Below are positions 9,756-19,117 of a stretch of DNA of 64,000 nt, piece by piece. Every line of letters starts with the position of its first letter. Within the stretch, counting starts at the first letter, position 1. The DNA lies in assembly GCF_019801015.1 (NCBI RefSeq), contig NZ_JAHVJZ010000003.1, positions 124,001-188,000 on the forward strand. Direction: 5' to 3'. This DNA comes from Marinobacter nauticus (GTDB lineage: Bacteria; Pseudomonadota; Gammaproteobacteria; Enterobacterales; Shewanellaceae). Made by a program: the position numbers and the translations under genes. The notes below the pieces were generated by a model. It worked only from the letters and a program-made list of their open reading frames with translations. It did no database searches and was not told where the DNA came from.

Positions 9756-11294
9756 ATGTCGTTAAAGCGCTACCTGTTTCTTGCCTTCGGGTCACTGATG
9801 CTGCTGTTCACCGCCGTACAGCTGCTGTTGCTGACCACCCTGACCAATGACTTCCACCGCACCCTGGGGGACCAGTCCGGTGAAGTGGCCCGCCGGGTCG
9901 CCGAAGTCACGGTCGAGTCCCTGTTTGATGATGAGTCCCTGCGCATTGAAGTGCCCGAAGTGGTGGCCCTGCCGGATGGGGTGCCGGGCGTGGCGATCAT
10001 CCAGCATCAGAAAGAGGTGGTGCGCCGGCATGAGGAGATGGAGCAACACCGGCTCGAAGCAGAGCATCAGCTTCAGGAGGCGGAGGAGCAGCGTCAGGCC
10101 GCGCTGCAACAGGAGCTGGCCGCTCTTGCCGAGCACAGCGAAGCGATGGCGGAGCAACTGCATGGGCTGTCTGAGCTGCCCCATCTGAGCGAGGCGGACC
10201 GGGTTCGGATCCAGGCCGATCTGGCCCAGGCCCGCGCCGAAGCGCTGGAGCAGGCCCGACGCATCAAAGTGGAATTTGAGAAAGGGAGCGACCGGGTGTT
10301 TATCCGTGGCCTGGAGGCCCCGCTGGAGATGCACCTTATGCAGCCGCCGGAGCAGCGATTATTTCAGGAATTCCGTCACACCCTGCTGTGGCTGTTGGGC
10401 GGCTCCGCGGTGGTGGGGTTGTTGCTGGTGTACTGGCTGGCCCAGCGTCTGTCCCGCCCGTTGGAGGCGCTCGATAACGGCTGTCAGCGATTGAGCGAAG
10501 GGGAGTTGGGCCACACCCTGCCTTCGCAAGGCAGCTCCGAGGTGCGCCACGCCATCGACGCCTTCAACCACATGAGTCAGTCACTGGCGCGGATGACCGA
10601 AGAGCAAAAAACCCTGCAAAGCCGCCAGCACCTGGCGGAGATCGGTGAGATCGCCCGGGGACTGGCCCATGCCCTGCGCAACCCGCTGCACACCATCGGA
10701 TTGGCCCTGGAGCGGATGAACGAGTCGGATCCCGATGAGCGGATTCGCTGGGGAGAGCAGATCCGCGGCAAGCTGCGCCATATGGACCGCACTCTGACCG
10801 CCCTGCTGACACTGGCCGCTAACGGCATCGACCGCAAAACCCGGCACAACGCCCGCGGGCTGGTGGATGACATCATTCTGGAGCTGTCGATGGCCGGTGG
10901 TCGCGCGGCCCAGTTCGACAACCGGGTGCCCGAGGCACTGATGCTGACCGGCGCCCACTCCGAGTTACGCACCATGATTCATACCCTGATGGTGAATGCT
11001 CAGGAAGCGATGGACGACGCCGACAGCGACGCCCGCATCACCATTGAGGCTCAGCAACAGGGAGATCGTTTCGCCCTTTGCGTCACCGATGGCGGCACCG
11101 GCATCGCCGACTCGGTAGCCAGCCAGCTGTTTGAGCCGCACCAGACCACCAAGTCCGACGGCTCCGGCATGGGGCTTTATCTGGCCCGGCGACTGGCCCG
11201 CCTCTGGTATGACGGTGACGTCACGCTCTGCAATCGCGATGACGGCCATGGCTGCCGTGCCACCCTGACTCTGCAACAAGGACCCGCTTTATGA
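9756..11294 (+). CDS. Sensor histidine kinase with periplasmic coiled-coil sensor
   Basis: The ATG at 9756 places a membrane helix at the N-terminus (MSLKRYLFLAFGSLMLLF); an in-frame ATG at 9720 would add a non-hydrophobic leader. The 512-residue product has a periplasmic region dominated by a charged coiled coil (about residues 85-175). It then has a second membrane helix (about 210-230), HAMP, the dimerisation box GLAHALRNPLHTIG with His about 305, and an ATPase domain with NAQEAMDD, DGGTGI and GSGMGLYLARRLA. It phosphorylates the overlapping sigma-54 regulator. The stimulus is unknown; the coiled coil may sense envelope changes or bind the divergent protein. Confidence 0.88.
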   Translation: MSLKRYLFLAFGSLMLLFTAVQLLLLTTLTNDFHRTLGDQSGEVARRVAEVTVESLFDDESLRIEVPEVVALPDGVPGVAIIQHQKEVVRRHEEMEQHRLEAEHQLQEAEEQRQAALQQELAALAEHSEAMAEQLHGLSELPHLSEADRVRIQADLAQARAEALEQARRIKVEFEKGSDRVFIRGLEAPLEMHLMQPPEQRLFQEFRHTLLWLLGGSAVVGLLLVYWLAQRLSRPLEALDNGCQRLSEGELGHTLPSQGSSEVRHAIDAFNHMSQSLARMTEEQKTLQSRQHLAEIGEIARGLAHALRNPLHTIGLALERMNESDPDERIRWGEQIRGKLRHMDRTLTALLTLAANGIDRKTRHNARGLVDDIILELSMAGGRAAQFDNRVPEALMLTGAHSELRTMIHTLMVNAQEAMDDADSDARITIEAQQQGDRFALCVTDGGTGIADSVASQLFEPHQTTKSDGSGMGLYLARRLARLWYDGDVTLCNRDDGHGCRATLTLQQGPAL

Positions 11295-12619
11295 CCGCCT
11301 GCGCCATTCTGGTACTGGAAGACGACAACGCCCAGCGCACCCTGCTCACGGAGATTCTGGCGGAGGCCGGCCACCCGGTTGAGGGCGTGGCCACCGCCGA
11401 CGAAGCGGAAGCTGCCCTGCAATCCGGCCGCTGGCAACTGCTGTTGTCGGACTGGAAACTGGCACAGGGCGATGCGGGGCCGCTGATCCAGTCCGCCCGT
11501 CAGAACAACCCCACGCTCGGCATCATCGTCGCCACGGCCTACGGCTCCATCGCCCACGCGGTTAACGCCATCCAGCTGGGGGCCGACGACTATCTGGCCA
11601 AACCGTTTCAGCGTCAGGAGCTGATGCTGGCGATCGACAAGGTCAGCCGGGCCCGGCGGCTGCGGGAAGACAACGCCGCGCTGTCGGCGCAACTGTCGGA
11701 ACAGGAGCGTCTGGTGGATCTGGTGGGCCACTCTGCGCCCATGCAGCAGGTGTACCAGCGCATCAATCGCATCAGTCAGGTGAGCGCTACCGTGCTGATT
11801 CAGGGGGAAAGTGGCACCGGCAAGGAGCTGGCCGCCCGGGCACTGCACAAGCTGTCCCCACGAAACGGCCCCTTTATCGCCGTAAACTGCGGGGCGATCC
11901 CGGAGAGCCTGGCGGAGTCAGAGCTGTTCGGGGCAGAAAAAGGCGCCTACACCGGGGCCCACCAGACCATCACCGGCAAAATTGAAGCCGCCAGTGGCGG
12001 CACCCTGTTTCTGGACGAGATTGGTGAGCTGCCGCTGGACCTGCAAACCCGGCTGCTGAGGGTACTGCAGGAGGGCACCATCACCCGGCTGGGCAGCACC
12101 CAGGAACGCAAGGTGGATCTGCGGGTCATTGCCGCCACCCATCAGGACCTGCCGTTGGCGGTCAGTGAAGGCCGCTTCCGGGAAGACCTGTTTTACCGCC
12201 TTAACGTGATTCCGCTGAAGATGCCGCCGCTGCGGGAGCGGCCGGAAGACATTCCGGCATTGATTCAGTGCTTGCTTGAGCGCAGCGCACAGCGCCATGG
12301 CCTCGACAGTCCGTCGCTGACCCAGCCGCAATTGAAAGCGCTGATGGACTACCCCTGGCCCGGTAACGTGCGGGAGTTGGCCAACGCGGTGGAGCGGCTG
12401 GTGCTGCTGGGCGAGCTGGAACTCAACCCAATGATGCCCGCCAGCAACGGTAGCGAGCCGATGCTGCCCAGTGACGGCATTCAGTGGGAGGTGGTGGAGC
12501 AGCGTTACCTGAAAGCGGCGCTGGAACGGGCTCAGGGCAACCGTTCTGAAGCGGCCCGACTGCTGGGGCTGGGCTACAAGGCGTTTCTCTATCGGGCGGA
12601 AAAGTACGGGCTGACCTGA
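11291..12619 (+). CDS. Sigma-54-dependent response regulator (NtrC family)
   Basis: The gene overlaps the kinase stop by 4 bases (ATGA), implying coupled translation. The 442-residue protein has a receiver domain with acidic pocket LEDD and phospho-acceptor Asp54 in LLLSDWK. Its AAA+ domain carries Walker A GESGTGKE, the sigma-54 contact loop as GAYTGA (often GAFTGA) and Walker [11 protein letters not shown]. It ends in a Fis-type helix-turn-helix ([20 protein letters not shown]). It should activate sigma-54 promoters when phosphorylated. The targets are not evident here. Confidence 0.93.
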   Translation: MTACAILVLEDDNAQRTLLTEILAEAGHPVEGVATADEAEAALQSGRWQLLLSDWKLAQGDAGPLIQSARQNNPTLGIIVATAYGSIAHAVNAIQLGADDYLAKPFQRQELMLAIDKVSRARRLREDNAALSAQLSEQERLVDLVGHSAPMQQVYQRINRISQVSATVLIQGESGTGKELAARALHKLSPRNGPFIAVNCGAIPESLAESELFGAEKGAYTGAHQTITGKIEAASGGTLFLDEIGELPLDLQTRLLRVLQEGTITRLGSTQERKVDLRVIAATHQDLPLAVSEGRFREDLFYRLNVIPLKMPPLRERPEDIPALIQCLLERSAQRHGLDSPSLTQPQLKALMDYPWPGNVRELANAVERLVLLGELELNPMMPASNGSEPMLPSDGIQWEVVEQRYLKAALERAQGNRSEAARLLGLGYKAFLYRAEKYGLT

Positions 12620-12635
12620 TCCCGCATCCGGGGAC

Positions 12636-12664
12636 AAAAAAAGCGGCCCATTGGCCGCTTTTTT
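12636..12664. terminator. Bidirectional intrinsic terminator
   Basis: AAGCGGCC and GGCCGCTT form an 8-bp stem with a CATT loop, A-tract on the left and T-tract on the right, between convergent genes. Confidence 0.88.
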
Positions 12665-12679
12665 CTGAACCCTGTCCGG

Positions 12680-12931
12680 TTACTTCAACCCTTTGCTGGT
12701 AAACAGCACCGCGTTGTCGCCGGCAAAGCCCACTTTGATCTGTTTTTTGTCGTTGCCCCAAACGCAGCTTTCCGTGCCCATCGCCTGCTCGCAGGTGTCG
12801 GCGCCACCGAGAATCGCTTCCACGTCGGTCTTGCTCATGCCCATTTCGATTTTGTCGTAGTTTTCCTGGGTCAGCTTACTGCAGCCGGTCAGCAGCAGTG
12901 CAGCCAGAGCGCCCATCATCAGCGGTCTCAT
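12680..12931 (-). CDS. Small BamE/SmpA-like lipoprotein (DUF3862-like)
   Basis: The 83-residue protein begins with a lipoprotein signal (MRPLMMGALAALLLTGC, Cys17). It continues with NYDKIEMGMSKTDVEAILGG, the hallmark of the SmpA/OmlA fold shared by BamE and DUF3862 proteins. Two further cysteines, in DTCEQ and ESCVWG, may form a disulfide. It is probably anchored in the outer membrane. It is too short and divergent to call BamE itself. Confidence 0.75.
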   Translation of the reverse strand: MRPLMMGALAALLLTGCSKLTQENYDKIEMGMSKTDVEAILGGADTCEQAMGTESCVWGNDKKQIKVGFAGDNAVLFTSKGLK

Positions 12932-12964
12932 CCATTCACTCCATATCTCGCCATAAAGTGGCGC

Positions 12965-13873
12965 CTAGGGTAACAGATCGAAGCGCGCAGGGCAGCGTTG
13001 CTGTCCCTCAAATTTGCGGGGTTTTGCCTGGCTCGGATCCGTCGGCAGGTCAGGTTGCAGATAGACCCGTACCTCCTCCAGATAGCCGCTTTTGCAATGC
13101 AGGCTGACGGCGCCCTTAAAGCCCCAATCCGCAAACCAGTCCAGCACCGCCGCACGGCTGACGGAACCCCCTGATTGCGCACGCATTTGGTTGGCGGGAG
13201 ACGAGGTACGCAGCCACTGGCTGTACGCCACCGCCTGATCAAAGTAGGGCTGCGCGGCCTTGCCGGAACAGCTGCCGTGCTTATGCCACTGGTAGCGGTC
13301 CAGGCACACTTTGCTGCCCGGCATCACGGCATCCAGCCCCCGACGGGTGTCGGCGTTCAGCGACAGTGGGCCATAACCGCAAAAACGCTGTTTGCGGCTG
13401 CCATCGCAATAAGCCGGATGGGCCCCACGGGCATTGGAAGGCCACAGGCCATGCAGCACCAGATCGCCTTTTGCACCGCGGCAATCCGGGCGATTGCGAC
13501 CGTTACAGAAGCCGCTGTGCCAGCTCATCGCCAGGGTGTAGAAGTCAAAGTCCGCGTTGTTACCGCCTGTCGTCGGTGCCACCTGTTGCGCCGGTTGCGC
13601 CGCGCCAAGGTGGGTGCCACAGGTTTTGGCCACCCAGCGTCGCTGGCCTTCAACGTCCAGCAGGAACCAGTCGCCGCCTGGCTTGTTCTCGGCCAGCACC
13701 CGGTATCGTTGGCCCACTTCCACCGCCAGTTCACCGGGGTTGGTTTGTTTGCGGATCGATTGGTACGCCGGGCAGGTCCGGTTGGCCTCCAGCTCACCGC
13801 TGGCGGGCGATTGAGCAGCGGCAACAGGGCTCAGAAAAACGGCAATAAAGGTCAGACAGGCAAGGGCGCGCAT
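12965..13873 (-). CDS. Ribonuclease T2 family enzyme (RNase I-like)
   Basis: The 302-residue protein has a signal peptide (cleavage near VAAAQ). Both conserved RNase T2 active-site segments are present: LHGLWPS (first catalytic His) and YQWHKHGSC (second catalytic His with its Lys/His neighbours). Many cysteines suggest periplasmic disulfides. An N-terminal extension of about 90 residues (GQRYRVLAENKPGGDWFLLD) looks like an SH3-type module. It would cleave RNA non-specifically through 2',3'-cyclic intermediates and salvage extracellular or periplasmic RNA. It is monocistronic. Confidence 0.88.
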   Translation of the reverse strand: MRALACLTFIAVFLSPVAAAQSPASGELEANRTCPAYQSIRKQTNPGELAVEVGQRYRVLAENKPGGDWFLLDVEGQRRWVAKTCGTHLGAAQPAQQVAPTTGGNNADFDFYTLAMSWHSGFCNGRNRPDCRGAKGDLVLHGLWPSNARGAHPAYCDGSRKQRFCGYGPLSLNADTRRGLDAVMPGSKVCLDRYQWHKHGSCSGKAAQPYFDQAVAYSQWLRTSSPANQMRAQSGGSVSRAAVLDWFADWGFKGAVSLHCKSGYLEEVRVYLQPDLPTDPSQAKPRKFEGQQRCPARFDLLP

Positions 13874-13923
13874 GGCGGTTCAGCATCAGGAAATCGGAAA
13901 GGCGCATAGCGTAGCACGACGCC

Positions 13924-13950
13924 ATAAAAAAGGGCCCCGGAAGGGGCCCA
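13924..13950 (-). terminator. Intrinsic terminator of the TonB-dependent receptor gene
   Basis: On the minus strand GGGCCCC and GGGGCCC pair around a short loop and are followed by six T, 15 bases after the stop. Confidence 0.85.
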
Positions 13951-13964
13951 AACAGTGGAGATCA

Positions 13965-16649
13965 TCAGAAATTCTGTTTGTATGTGGCGTACCAGGTGCG
14001 GCCACGAATGTCGTACAGGCTGGTATCGGTCTCGCCGTTGACATCGAGACTCGGGTCCTCATCAAACAGGTTACGGCCGCCCAGGGTGATCGTGCCCTGC
14101 CAGGGGGTGTGGTAGGTGTAGCTCAGGTTGACCGAGGTGTAGGCGTCAAACTGGTCATACACTTCGCGCTGTTCGGTTTCCGGGTTGTACCAGTCGTCCT
14201 TCTGCTCGCTGATGTAGTAGGCGTACAGCGCCACGGCGTGGTCACCCATGGTCCAGTCCAGCGTCAGGTTGATGCGGTCATCCGGGTAGTACTTACGGCC
14301 CGCCTTGTCCTGACTGGTGGTGGTTTCACCGCTCTCTTCATCCACGTACTCCTCGGTGTATTTGAGGTAGTGAGACCAGGCTACGGTCCAGCCAAAGTCG
14401 CCCAGCCCGGTTTCATAATCGCCACCCATCTCGATGTCGATACCCTCACGCTCGGACGCTCCGAAGTTGCCGGTCAGAGAGTAGATGCCCTGCAGGCGGC
14501 CATTGGCGCCGATCTCGTAGCCCAGGCCCGGCACCACATCGCCAATGTACTCGTCAACGCCGTTCTCCCACAGGAACACCTGAGACAGCAGCACCAGATT
14601 CGGATCGTAGTCTTCGATCAGGTTTTCCAGCTCCAGGTGCCAGTAGTCCGCCTTAACGTAGTGCGTGTCACCGATGTTCCAGACCACACCGAAGTTGTAG
14701 CTTTCAGACTCCTCCGGCTCGAGGTCTTCGTTACCGCCGGTGTACGCCGCCGCGTAATCCCACTCGCCGCAGTCCGCCGGGCTGGTGCCGTTCTCGTAGC
14801 AACGGACAAAGTTCTTACGCCAGCCGTAGCCTTCCTGCAGGCCGGAGTAGAGGTCGGTCAGCGTCGGGGCACGGAAGCCGGTGCCCCAGGACGCGCGGAA
14901 CATCAGGTCGTCAATGGGGTTGTAGCGCACGCCCACCTGCGGATTAAAGGTGTCGCCGAAATCGGAGTAGTCGTCGTAGCGACCCGCCAGGTTCAGGTCC
15001 AGGCCATCCAGTATCGGGATCAGCAGCTCCGCATAGGCCGCCCATACTTCCCGCTCAGCGGTGCCACCGGCCCCGCCGTTGCCGCCATACACGTTACCGG
15101 CTTCCGCCTGGGCATCCACCTCAGAGCGGTATTGCTCTTCCCGGTAGCTGGCCCCGATGTAGCCACTGATGACACCCGCGGGCAGATCGAACAGGTCGAG
15201 ACCGATGCCGCCCATCGCTTCCCAATACACCGCTTCGTTGCGCTTGTCGTAGTTGGCCTTCACGTCAGCAGGCACTTCGGAGTACGGGTCACGGGGGTCC
15301 CACCCTTCAAACTCTCCGGTATCGGGGTTGAAGTCACCGACTGCATTGGTCAGGGACGGGGTGTGGATGTAGTTCTGGCCCCAGGTGAGGTTGTTGTAGC
15401 GGTTGTGGTTAAAGGAGAAATCCCAGCTCAGTGCATCATGGTCGCCGTTCAGCGCCAGCATAAAGTCGAGGATGGAATCGTTATGCTCCGCCTGACGGTT
15501 GCCCATGGTGTTGAAGCGGTACAGCATGTGGTCACCTTCGAACACTTCCACCACTTCATGGCCTTCCGCCGTGGTGTAGCTGGGCAGGTCTTTATCAAAC
15601 CAGATCCCTGCCGGAGTCGGTGCCGAGGTGTCGATGGTCTCGTTGTAGGCCCAGTAGGCCCGCGCCGTCATCATGATCTCATCGGTGATGTCGTAGCGAT
15701 AATTCACCAGGGCATTGTCGCGACGCTGGTCGTTCTGAATGGCCGCTTCAAGGGTGTAGTCGTAGGCACAGATGCGATCGTTGGGGTAACTGGCGTCCTC
15801 CAGCGGACCAAAGAACTCGTCCTTGCCGGAAATGTTGTAAGCACCGCAGTCGCCGCTGGTCAGCGGCACCAGATAATCCCAGCTGTCGGAGGAGCGCACC
15901 AGGGTACGTCCGCTGGCGGACAGGCCGGTGTAGTCATAGACGTAGCGCGGATCACCGCCCTCTTTAAGCTGGTTGCGGCTGTAATCGCGATCCCGCATGT
16001 AAATGGCGTCGCGCTCGTAGTGTTCCCAGGTGAACACCACCGACCCCATGTCGCCAGAGATGCCGCCGGTAAAGGTGTAGTGAGCAGACTCACCACCTTC
16101 CATCTCGGGCCACTCGCCTTTGGCGGCCACTTCCACACCCGAAAACTCCTTTTTCAGGATGATGTTGATCACCCCGGCGATGGCATCGGTGCCATAAATG
16201 GCGGAGGCGCCACTGGTCAGAATCTCAATGCGCTCTACCGCCGCCATGGGAATGGTGTTGAGGTTGGCCGCGCCGCCATCCATCACCGGCGATTTAGCCA
16301 TACGATGACCATCCAGCAGCACCAGAGTGTGGAACACGCTGGAGCCTTTAAGCGCCACAGTAGACTGGGACCCCCAGCCGTTATTGGCACCGCCGCCCCA
16401 GGAACCGAACGAGTTGAGGTTGGAACTGCGCAGCGCATCCCCAACAGTGGAGAAGCCGGTGTTGATCAGATCGTCGGCAGAGAGAACGGTGATGGGGGAA
16501 GCCCCTTCCATGTCGATCTGTTTGATGTGCGAACCTGTGACTTCAATGCGCTCGGGTTCGTTGTTGTCGGTGTTGTCTTCCGCCCATACCGGGGCGGCAC
16601 CCAAAGCCCAGGCGGCGCTGACGCAAAGCGCCAGATGGCTGCGATTCAT
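13965..16649 (-). CDS. TonB-dependent outer-membrane receptor
   Basis: The ATG at 16649 gives an 894-residue protein with a signal peptide ending APVWA; the frame extends upstream into the promoter. A plug domain follows (EPERIEVTGSHIK, then GASAIYGTDAIAGVINIILKK), then a large 22-strand-type barrel. It ends RTWYATYKQNF with the C-terminal Phe typical of barrel proteins. Internal Cys pairs (for example CYENGTSPADC) sit in likely external loops. This subgroup often takes up peptides, sugars or metal chelates, but the substrate is not deducible. It is divergent from a chemoreceptor, separated by a region with two identical TGTATACA-containing repeats. Confidence 0.92.
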   Translation of the reverse strand: MNRSHLALCVSAAWALGAAPVWAEDNTDNNEPERIEVTGSHIKQIDMEGASPITVLSADDLINTGFSTVGDALRSSNLNSFGSWGGGANNGWGSQSTVALKGSSVFHTLVLLDGHRMAKSPVMDGGAANLNTIPMAAVERIEILTSGASAIYGTDAIAGVINIILKKEFSGVEVAAKGEWPEMEGGESAHYTFTGGISGDMGSVVFTWEHYERDAIYMRDRDYSRNQLKEGGDPRYVYDYTGLSASGRTLVRSSDSWDYLVPLTSGDCGAYNISGKDEFFGPLEDASYPNDRICAYDYTLEAAIQNDQRRDNALVNYRYDITDEIMMTARAYWAYNETIDTSAPTPAGIWFDKDLPSYTTAEGHEVVEVFEGDHMLYRFNTMGNRQAEHNDSILDFMLALNGDHDALSWDFSFNHNRYNNLTWGQNYIHTPSLTNAVGDFNPDTGEFEGWDPRDPYSEVPADVKANYDKRNEAVYWEAMGGIGLDLFDLPAGVISGYIGASYREEQYRSEVDAQAEAGNVYGGNGGAGGTAEREVWAAYAELLIPILDGLDLNLAGRYDDYSDFGDTFNPQVGVRYNPIDDLMFRASWGTGFRAPTLTDLYSGLQEGYGWRKNFVRCYENGTSPADCGEWDYAAAYTGGNEDLEPEESESYNFGVVWNIGDTHYVKADYWHLELENLIEDYDPNLVLLSQVFLWENGVDEYIGDVVPGLGYEIGANGRLQGIYSLTGNFGASEREGIDIEMGGDYETGLGDFGWTVAWSHYLKYTEEYVDEESGETTTSQDKAGRKYYPDDRINLTLDWTMGDHAVALYAYYISEQKDDWYNPETEQREVYDQFDAYTSVNLSYTYHTPWQGTITLGGRNLFDEDPSLDVNGETDTSLYDIRGRTWYATYKQNF

Positions 16650-16714
16650 GGTTATCCCTCTTGGTTTTTTCTGATGGTTTTTGACGGGCCATGGGTACCG
16701 CTTACCCCCAACAA

Positions 16715-16753
16715 CATATTGTATACAACTCAGCCCTGCGCATATTGTATACA
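16715..16753. promoter_or_regulatory. Tandem 13-mer operator-like repeats
   Basis: CATATTGTATACA occurs exactly at 16715-16727 and 16741-16753, 26 bases apart. Each holds the palindrome TGTATACA, and the first extends to TTGTATACAA, a shape seen for FCD-type GntR regulators. A possible minus-strand promoter for the receptor (TTGCAA, 18 bases, TATACA) overlaps the second copy. Function is inferred. Confidence 0.55.
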
Positions 16754-16880
16754 GTATTATTTTACATTTTTGCAACATTATTGAACGGCGTTTTATTGAT
16801 TTGCCTCAATCCACTCCCCTCCAGCACTGACATAATCTGGTCGTTGTTCAACAGTGGAAGTTTCTATAAAAGAGGCAGTT

Positions 16881-18893
16881 ATGAAGTTTTATCAGTGGCG
16901 ATTCGGGCGTCAGATCGGCACGCTTTCCATCGTGATTTCCATGGTTGTTCTGACCGGGCTGGGATTGCTCACTTATCAACTGTCTGCTCAGGCATTGCGC
17001 CAAACCACCATGGAGGGAGTACAGAGCCAGCTGGACGCTATGGCGGCCCTGGTCGGTATCCAGTACCAGTCCCAACGGGAGCTGGCAGAGCGCAACGCCA
17101 AGCTGTTCCGGGATCTCTTCCCCGGCGAATTTGTCCTCGCGGGTAAGCGGATCACCGTCGGCGGTACCAACGCGCCGGAACTGCGCAGCGGCACCCGCCT
17201 GGTCAACACCACGCTGGCCCAGGTCGATCGCTTTGCCAGCATCACCGGCGGCACCGCCACGGTGTTTGTCCGCGACGGTGACGACTTTCTCCGCATCACC
17301 ACCTCCCTGCTGAAAGAGGATGGCAGCCGCGCCACCGGCACCTGGCTGGGCAAAAAACATCCGGCCTACGCCAGCCTGATCTCCGGACAGCGCTATGTCG
17401 GCTATGCCACCCTGTTTGGCCGCCAGTTCATCACCGTTTATGAGCCGGTCAAAGATGCCGCCGGACAGGTGATTGCGGTTCGCTATATCGGCCAGGATGT
17501 CTCCTCAGCGACCGCCCAGATGGCCCGGACCCTGGCAGCCATTCACCTTGGCGACAACGGCTACTTCGCGTTGATTGACCAGCAAAGTGGCCGCTTTATC
17601 TACCATCCGCAGATGGCCGAACAGCCGGATGCAACCAAGCTGACCGATGACCTTGGCCAGCCGCTCTACCTTGCCGACAGCGACCGGTCAGGCAGCGTTG
17701 ATGCGCACCGGCTGAACGGCGAAACCTGGCTGCAAAACGCCGCCGCTGTCGAAGGCCCGGGCTGGCGTCTGGTGGCCATGGCCCCGGAGCAGGAGTTGGA
17801 GGCGGCGCTGAGCGGCCTGCAAAAATTCACCGTACTGGCATCGGCTGTGGGTTGTGCCCTGATCGGCCTGCTGCTGACCCTGATGCTGGCCCGTACCCTG
17901 AACCGCCCGCTGGCTGCCTTGTGTCAGCGCATCGATGAAATCGGCCATGGCAACCTGGCCCTGACCCTGCCCAAGGTGCCTGAGGGATCGCAGAACGAGG
18001 TCCATCGCATCACCGCCAGCGTCAGCAGCATGAGCGACAGCCTGCGCACCGTCCTCACCAGCCTGACCCACTCAGCGGAATCTTTGGAACACGCCGCCTC
18101 TGGCCTGCAGTCCGTGGCCCAGCGCAACGGCAGCGGTGCCGCAGAACTGATGCGCCAGACCGACCAGATCGCCACCGCCATGGAGGAGATGAGCAGCTCA
18201 GTGCGGGAGGTGGCCCGCCACGCCACTGGCTCGGCTGAACAGTCCCACCAGGTGGACGATGCCGCCCAGGAGGGGGACCGTCAGGTGGACGCGGTGATTG
18301 AGCAGATGCAGGTTCTGGCTCACTCACTGCAGGAAGGCTCCAGCAGCATGGACCGGGTGTCGGAAGAGAGTCAGGCCATCGCCAAAGTGGTGCAGGTGAT
18401 CAACGAGATCGCTGAGCAGACCAATCTGCTGGCACTGAACGCCGCCATTGAGGCCGCCCGCGCCGGTGAACAGGGCCGGGGCTTTGCTGTGGTTGCCGAC
18501 GAAGTGCGTTCGCTGGCTCAACGCACTCAGCACTCAACCACCGAGATTGGCAACACCATTGAGCAGCTGCATCAGCGCACCCGCGATGCCGTCAGCCAGA
18601 TGGCGGAAAGCCTGGCGCTGAGCCAGCGCTCCACCGAGCAATCCGGTGAGGCCGGAGTGGCCCTGACCCAGATCACCCGCAGCGTCACGCAGCTGGCTCA
18701 GAATGCCACCTCCATTGCCAGCGCCGCAGAGCAGCAAGGCGTGGTGGCCGATGAGATCGCCTCCAACCTGGGCCACATCACCGAACTGGCCCGGACCAGC
18801 GAACAGGATGCCGGGCAAACCGTGGACGCCGCTCACGAGCTGACCCAGCTGTCGGTGTCCCTCCGCGATCATCTGAGCCGATTCAGGCTGTAA
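16881..18893 (+). CDS. Methyl-accepting chemotaxis protein, Cache_3-Cache_2-like sensor
   Basis: The ATG at 16881 gives 670 residues starting [18 protein letters not shown], with a first membrane helix at about 13-33. A large periplasmic sensor (about 34-310) follows, with FARLTQ-less but Cache-like elements such as [21 protein letters not shown] second helix (about 315-335), HAMP and a complete signalling domain ([20 protein letters not shown]) come next. It shares gene structure and much sequence with the next gene, so the two are tandem paralogues. It may sense a small organic acid; no pentapeptide tether for methylation enzymes is visible at the C-terminus (LSRFRL). Confidence 0.93.
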   Translation: MKFYQWRFGRQIGTLSIVISMVVLTGLGLLTYQLSAQALRQTTMEGVQSQLDAMAALVGIQYQSQRELAERNAKLFRDLFPGEFVLAGKRITVGGTNAPELRSGTRLVNTTLAQVDRFASITGGTATVFVRDGDDFLRITTSLLKEDGSRATGTWLGKKHPAYASLISGQRYVGYATLFGRQFITVYEPVKDAAGQVIAVRYIGQDVSSATAQMARTLAAIHLGDNGYFALIDQQSGRFIYHPQMAEQPDATKLTDDLGQPLYLADSDRSGSVDAHRLNGETWLQNAAAVEGPGWRLVAMAPEQELEAALSGLQKFTVLASAVGCALIGLLLTLMLARTLNRPLAALCQRIDEIGHGNLALTLPKVPEGSQNEVHRITASVSSMSDSLRTVLTSLTHSAESLEHAASGLQSVAQRNGSGAAELMRQTDQIATAMEEMSSSVREVARHATGSAEQSHQVDDAAQEGDRQVDAVIEQMQVLAHSLQEGSSSMDRVSEESQAIAKVVQVINEIAEQTNLLALNAAIEAARAGEQGRGFAVVADEVRSLAQRTQHSTTEIGNTIEQLHQRTRDAVSQMAESLALSQRSTEQSGEAGVALTQITRSVTQLAQNATSIASAAEQQGVVADEIASNLGHITELARTSEQDAGQTVDAAHELTQLSVSLRDHLSRFRL

Positions 18894-18917
18894 TCCTTAC
18901 GATTTCCTGCCAATCAG

Positions 18918-18942
18918 CGCCACCTTCGGGTGGCGTTTTTTT
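18918..18942 (+). terminator. Intrinsic terminator
   Basis: CGCCACC and GGTGGCG pair around a TTCG tetraloop, followed by seven T. Confidence 0.9.
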
Positions 18943-19059
18943 GCGCCTCCGTGCCCCCCTTTCCTCACGCCACGCCCCCCTCAGCTCATCGCTTACATGC
19001 CCGACACATCCCTGAACACTGCTCGCGAATAAAAATCGCTAAATTCGACCCGACTCTTT

Positions 19060-19080
19060 GTGTAACTGGCCAGGTTACAC
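19060..19080. promoter_or_regulatory. Near-perfect dyad upstream of chemoreceptor
   Basis: GTGTAAC and GTTACAC flank a 7-base centre, ending 37 bases before the next chemoreceptor start. It resembles an operator for a dimeric regulator (TyrR-like half-sites but one base too far apart). The regulator is unknown. Confidence 0.4.
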
Positions 19081-19117
19081 CCATAAACCACTCAATTGAT
19101 TATCAAAGTGAGGCCGT

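Noticed and set aside
13872-16784. 970-codon open frame on the plus strand
   Set aside because: It lies fully opposite the TonB-dependent receptor gene, has no recognisable domain and is a by-product of GC-rich codon use.
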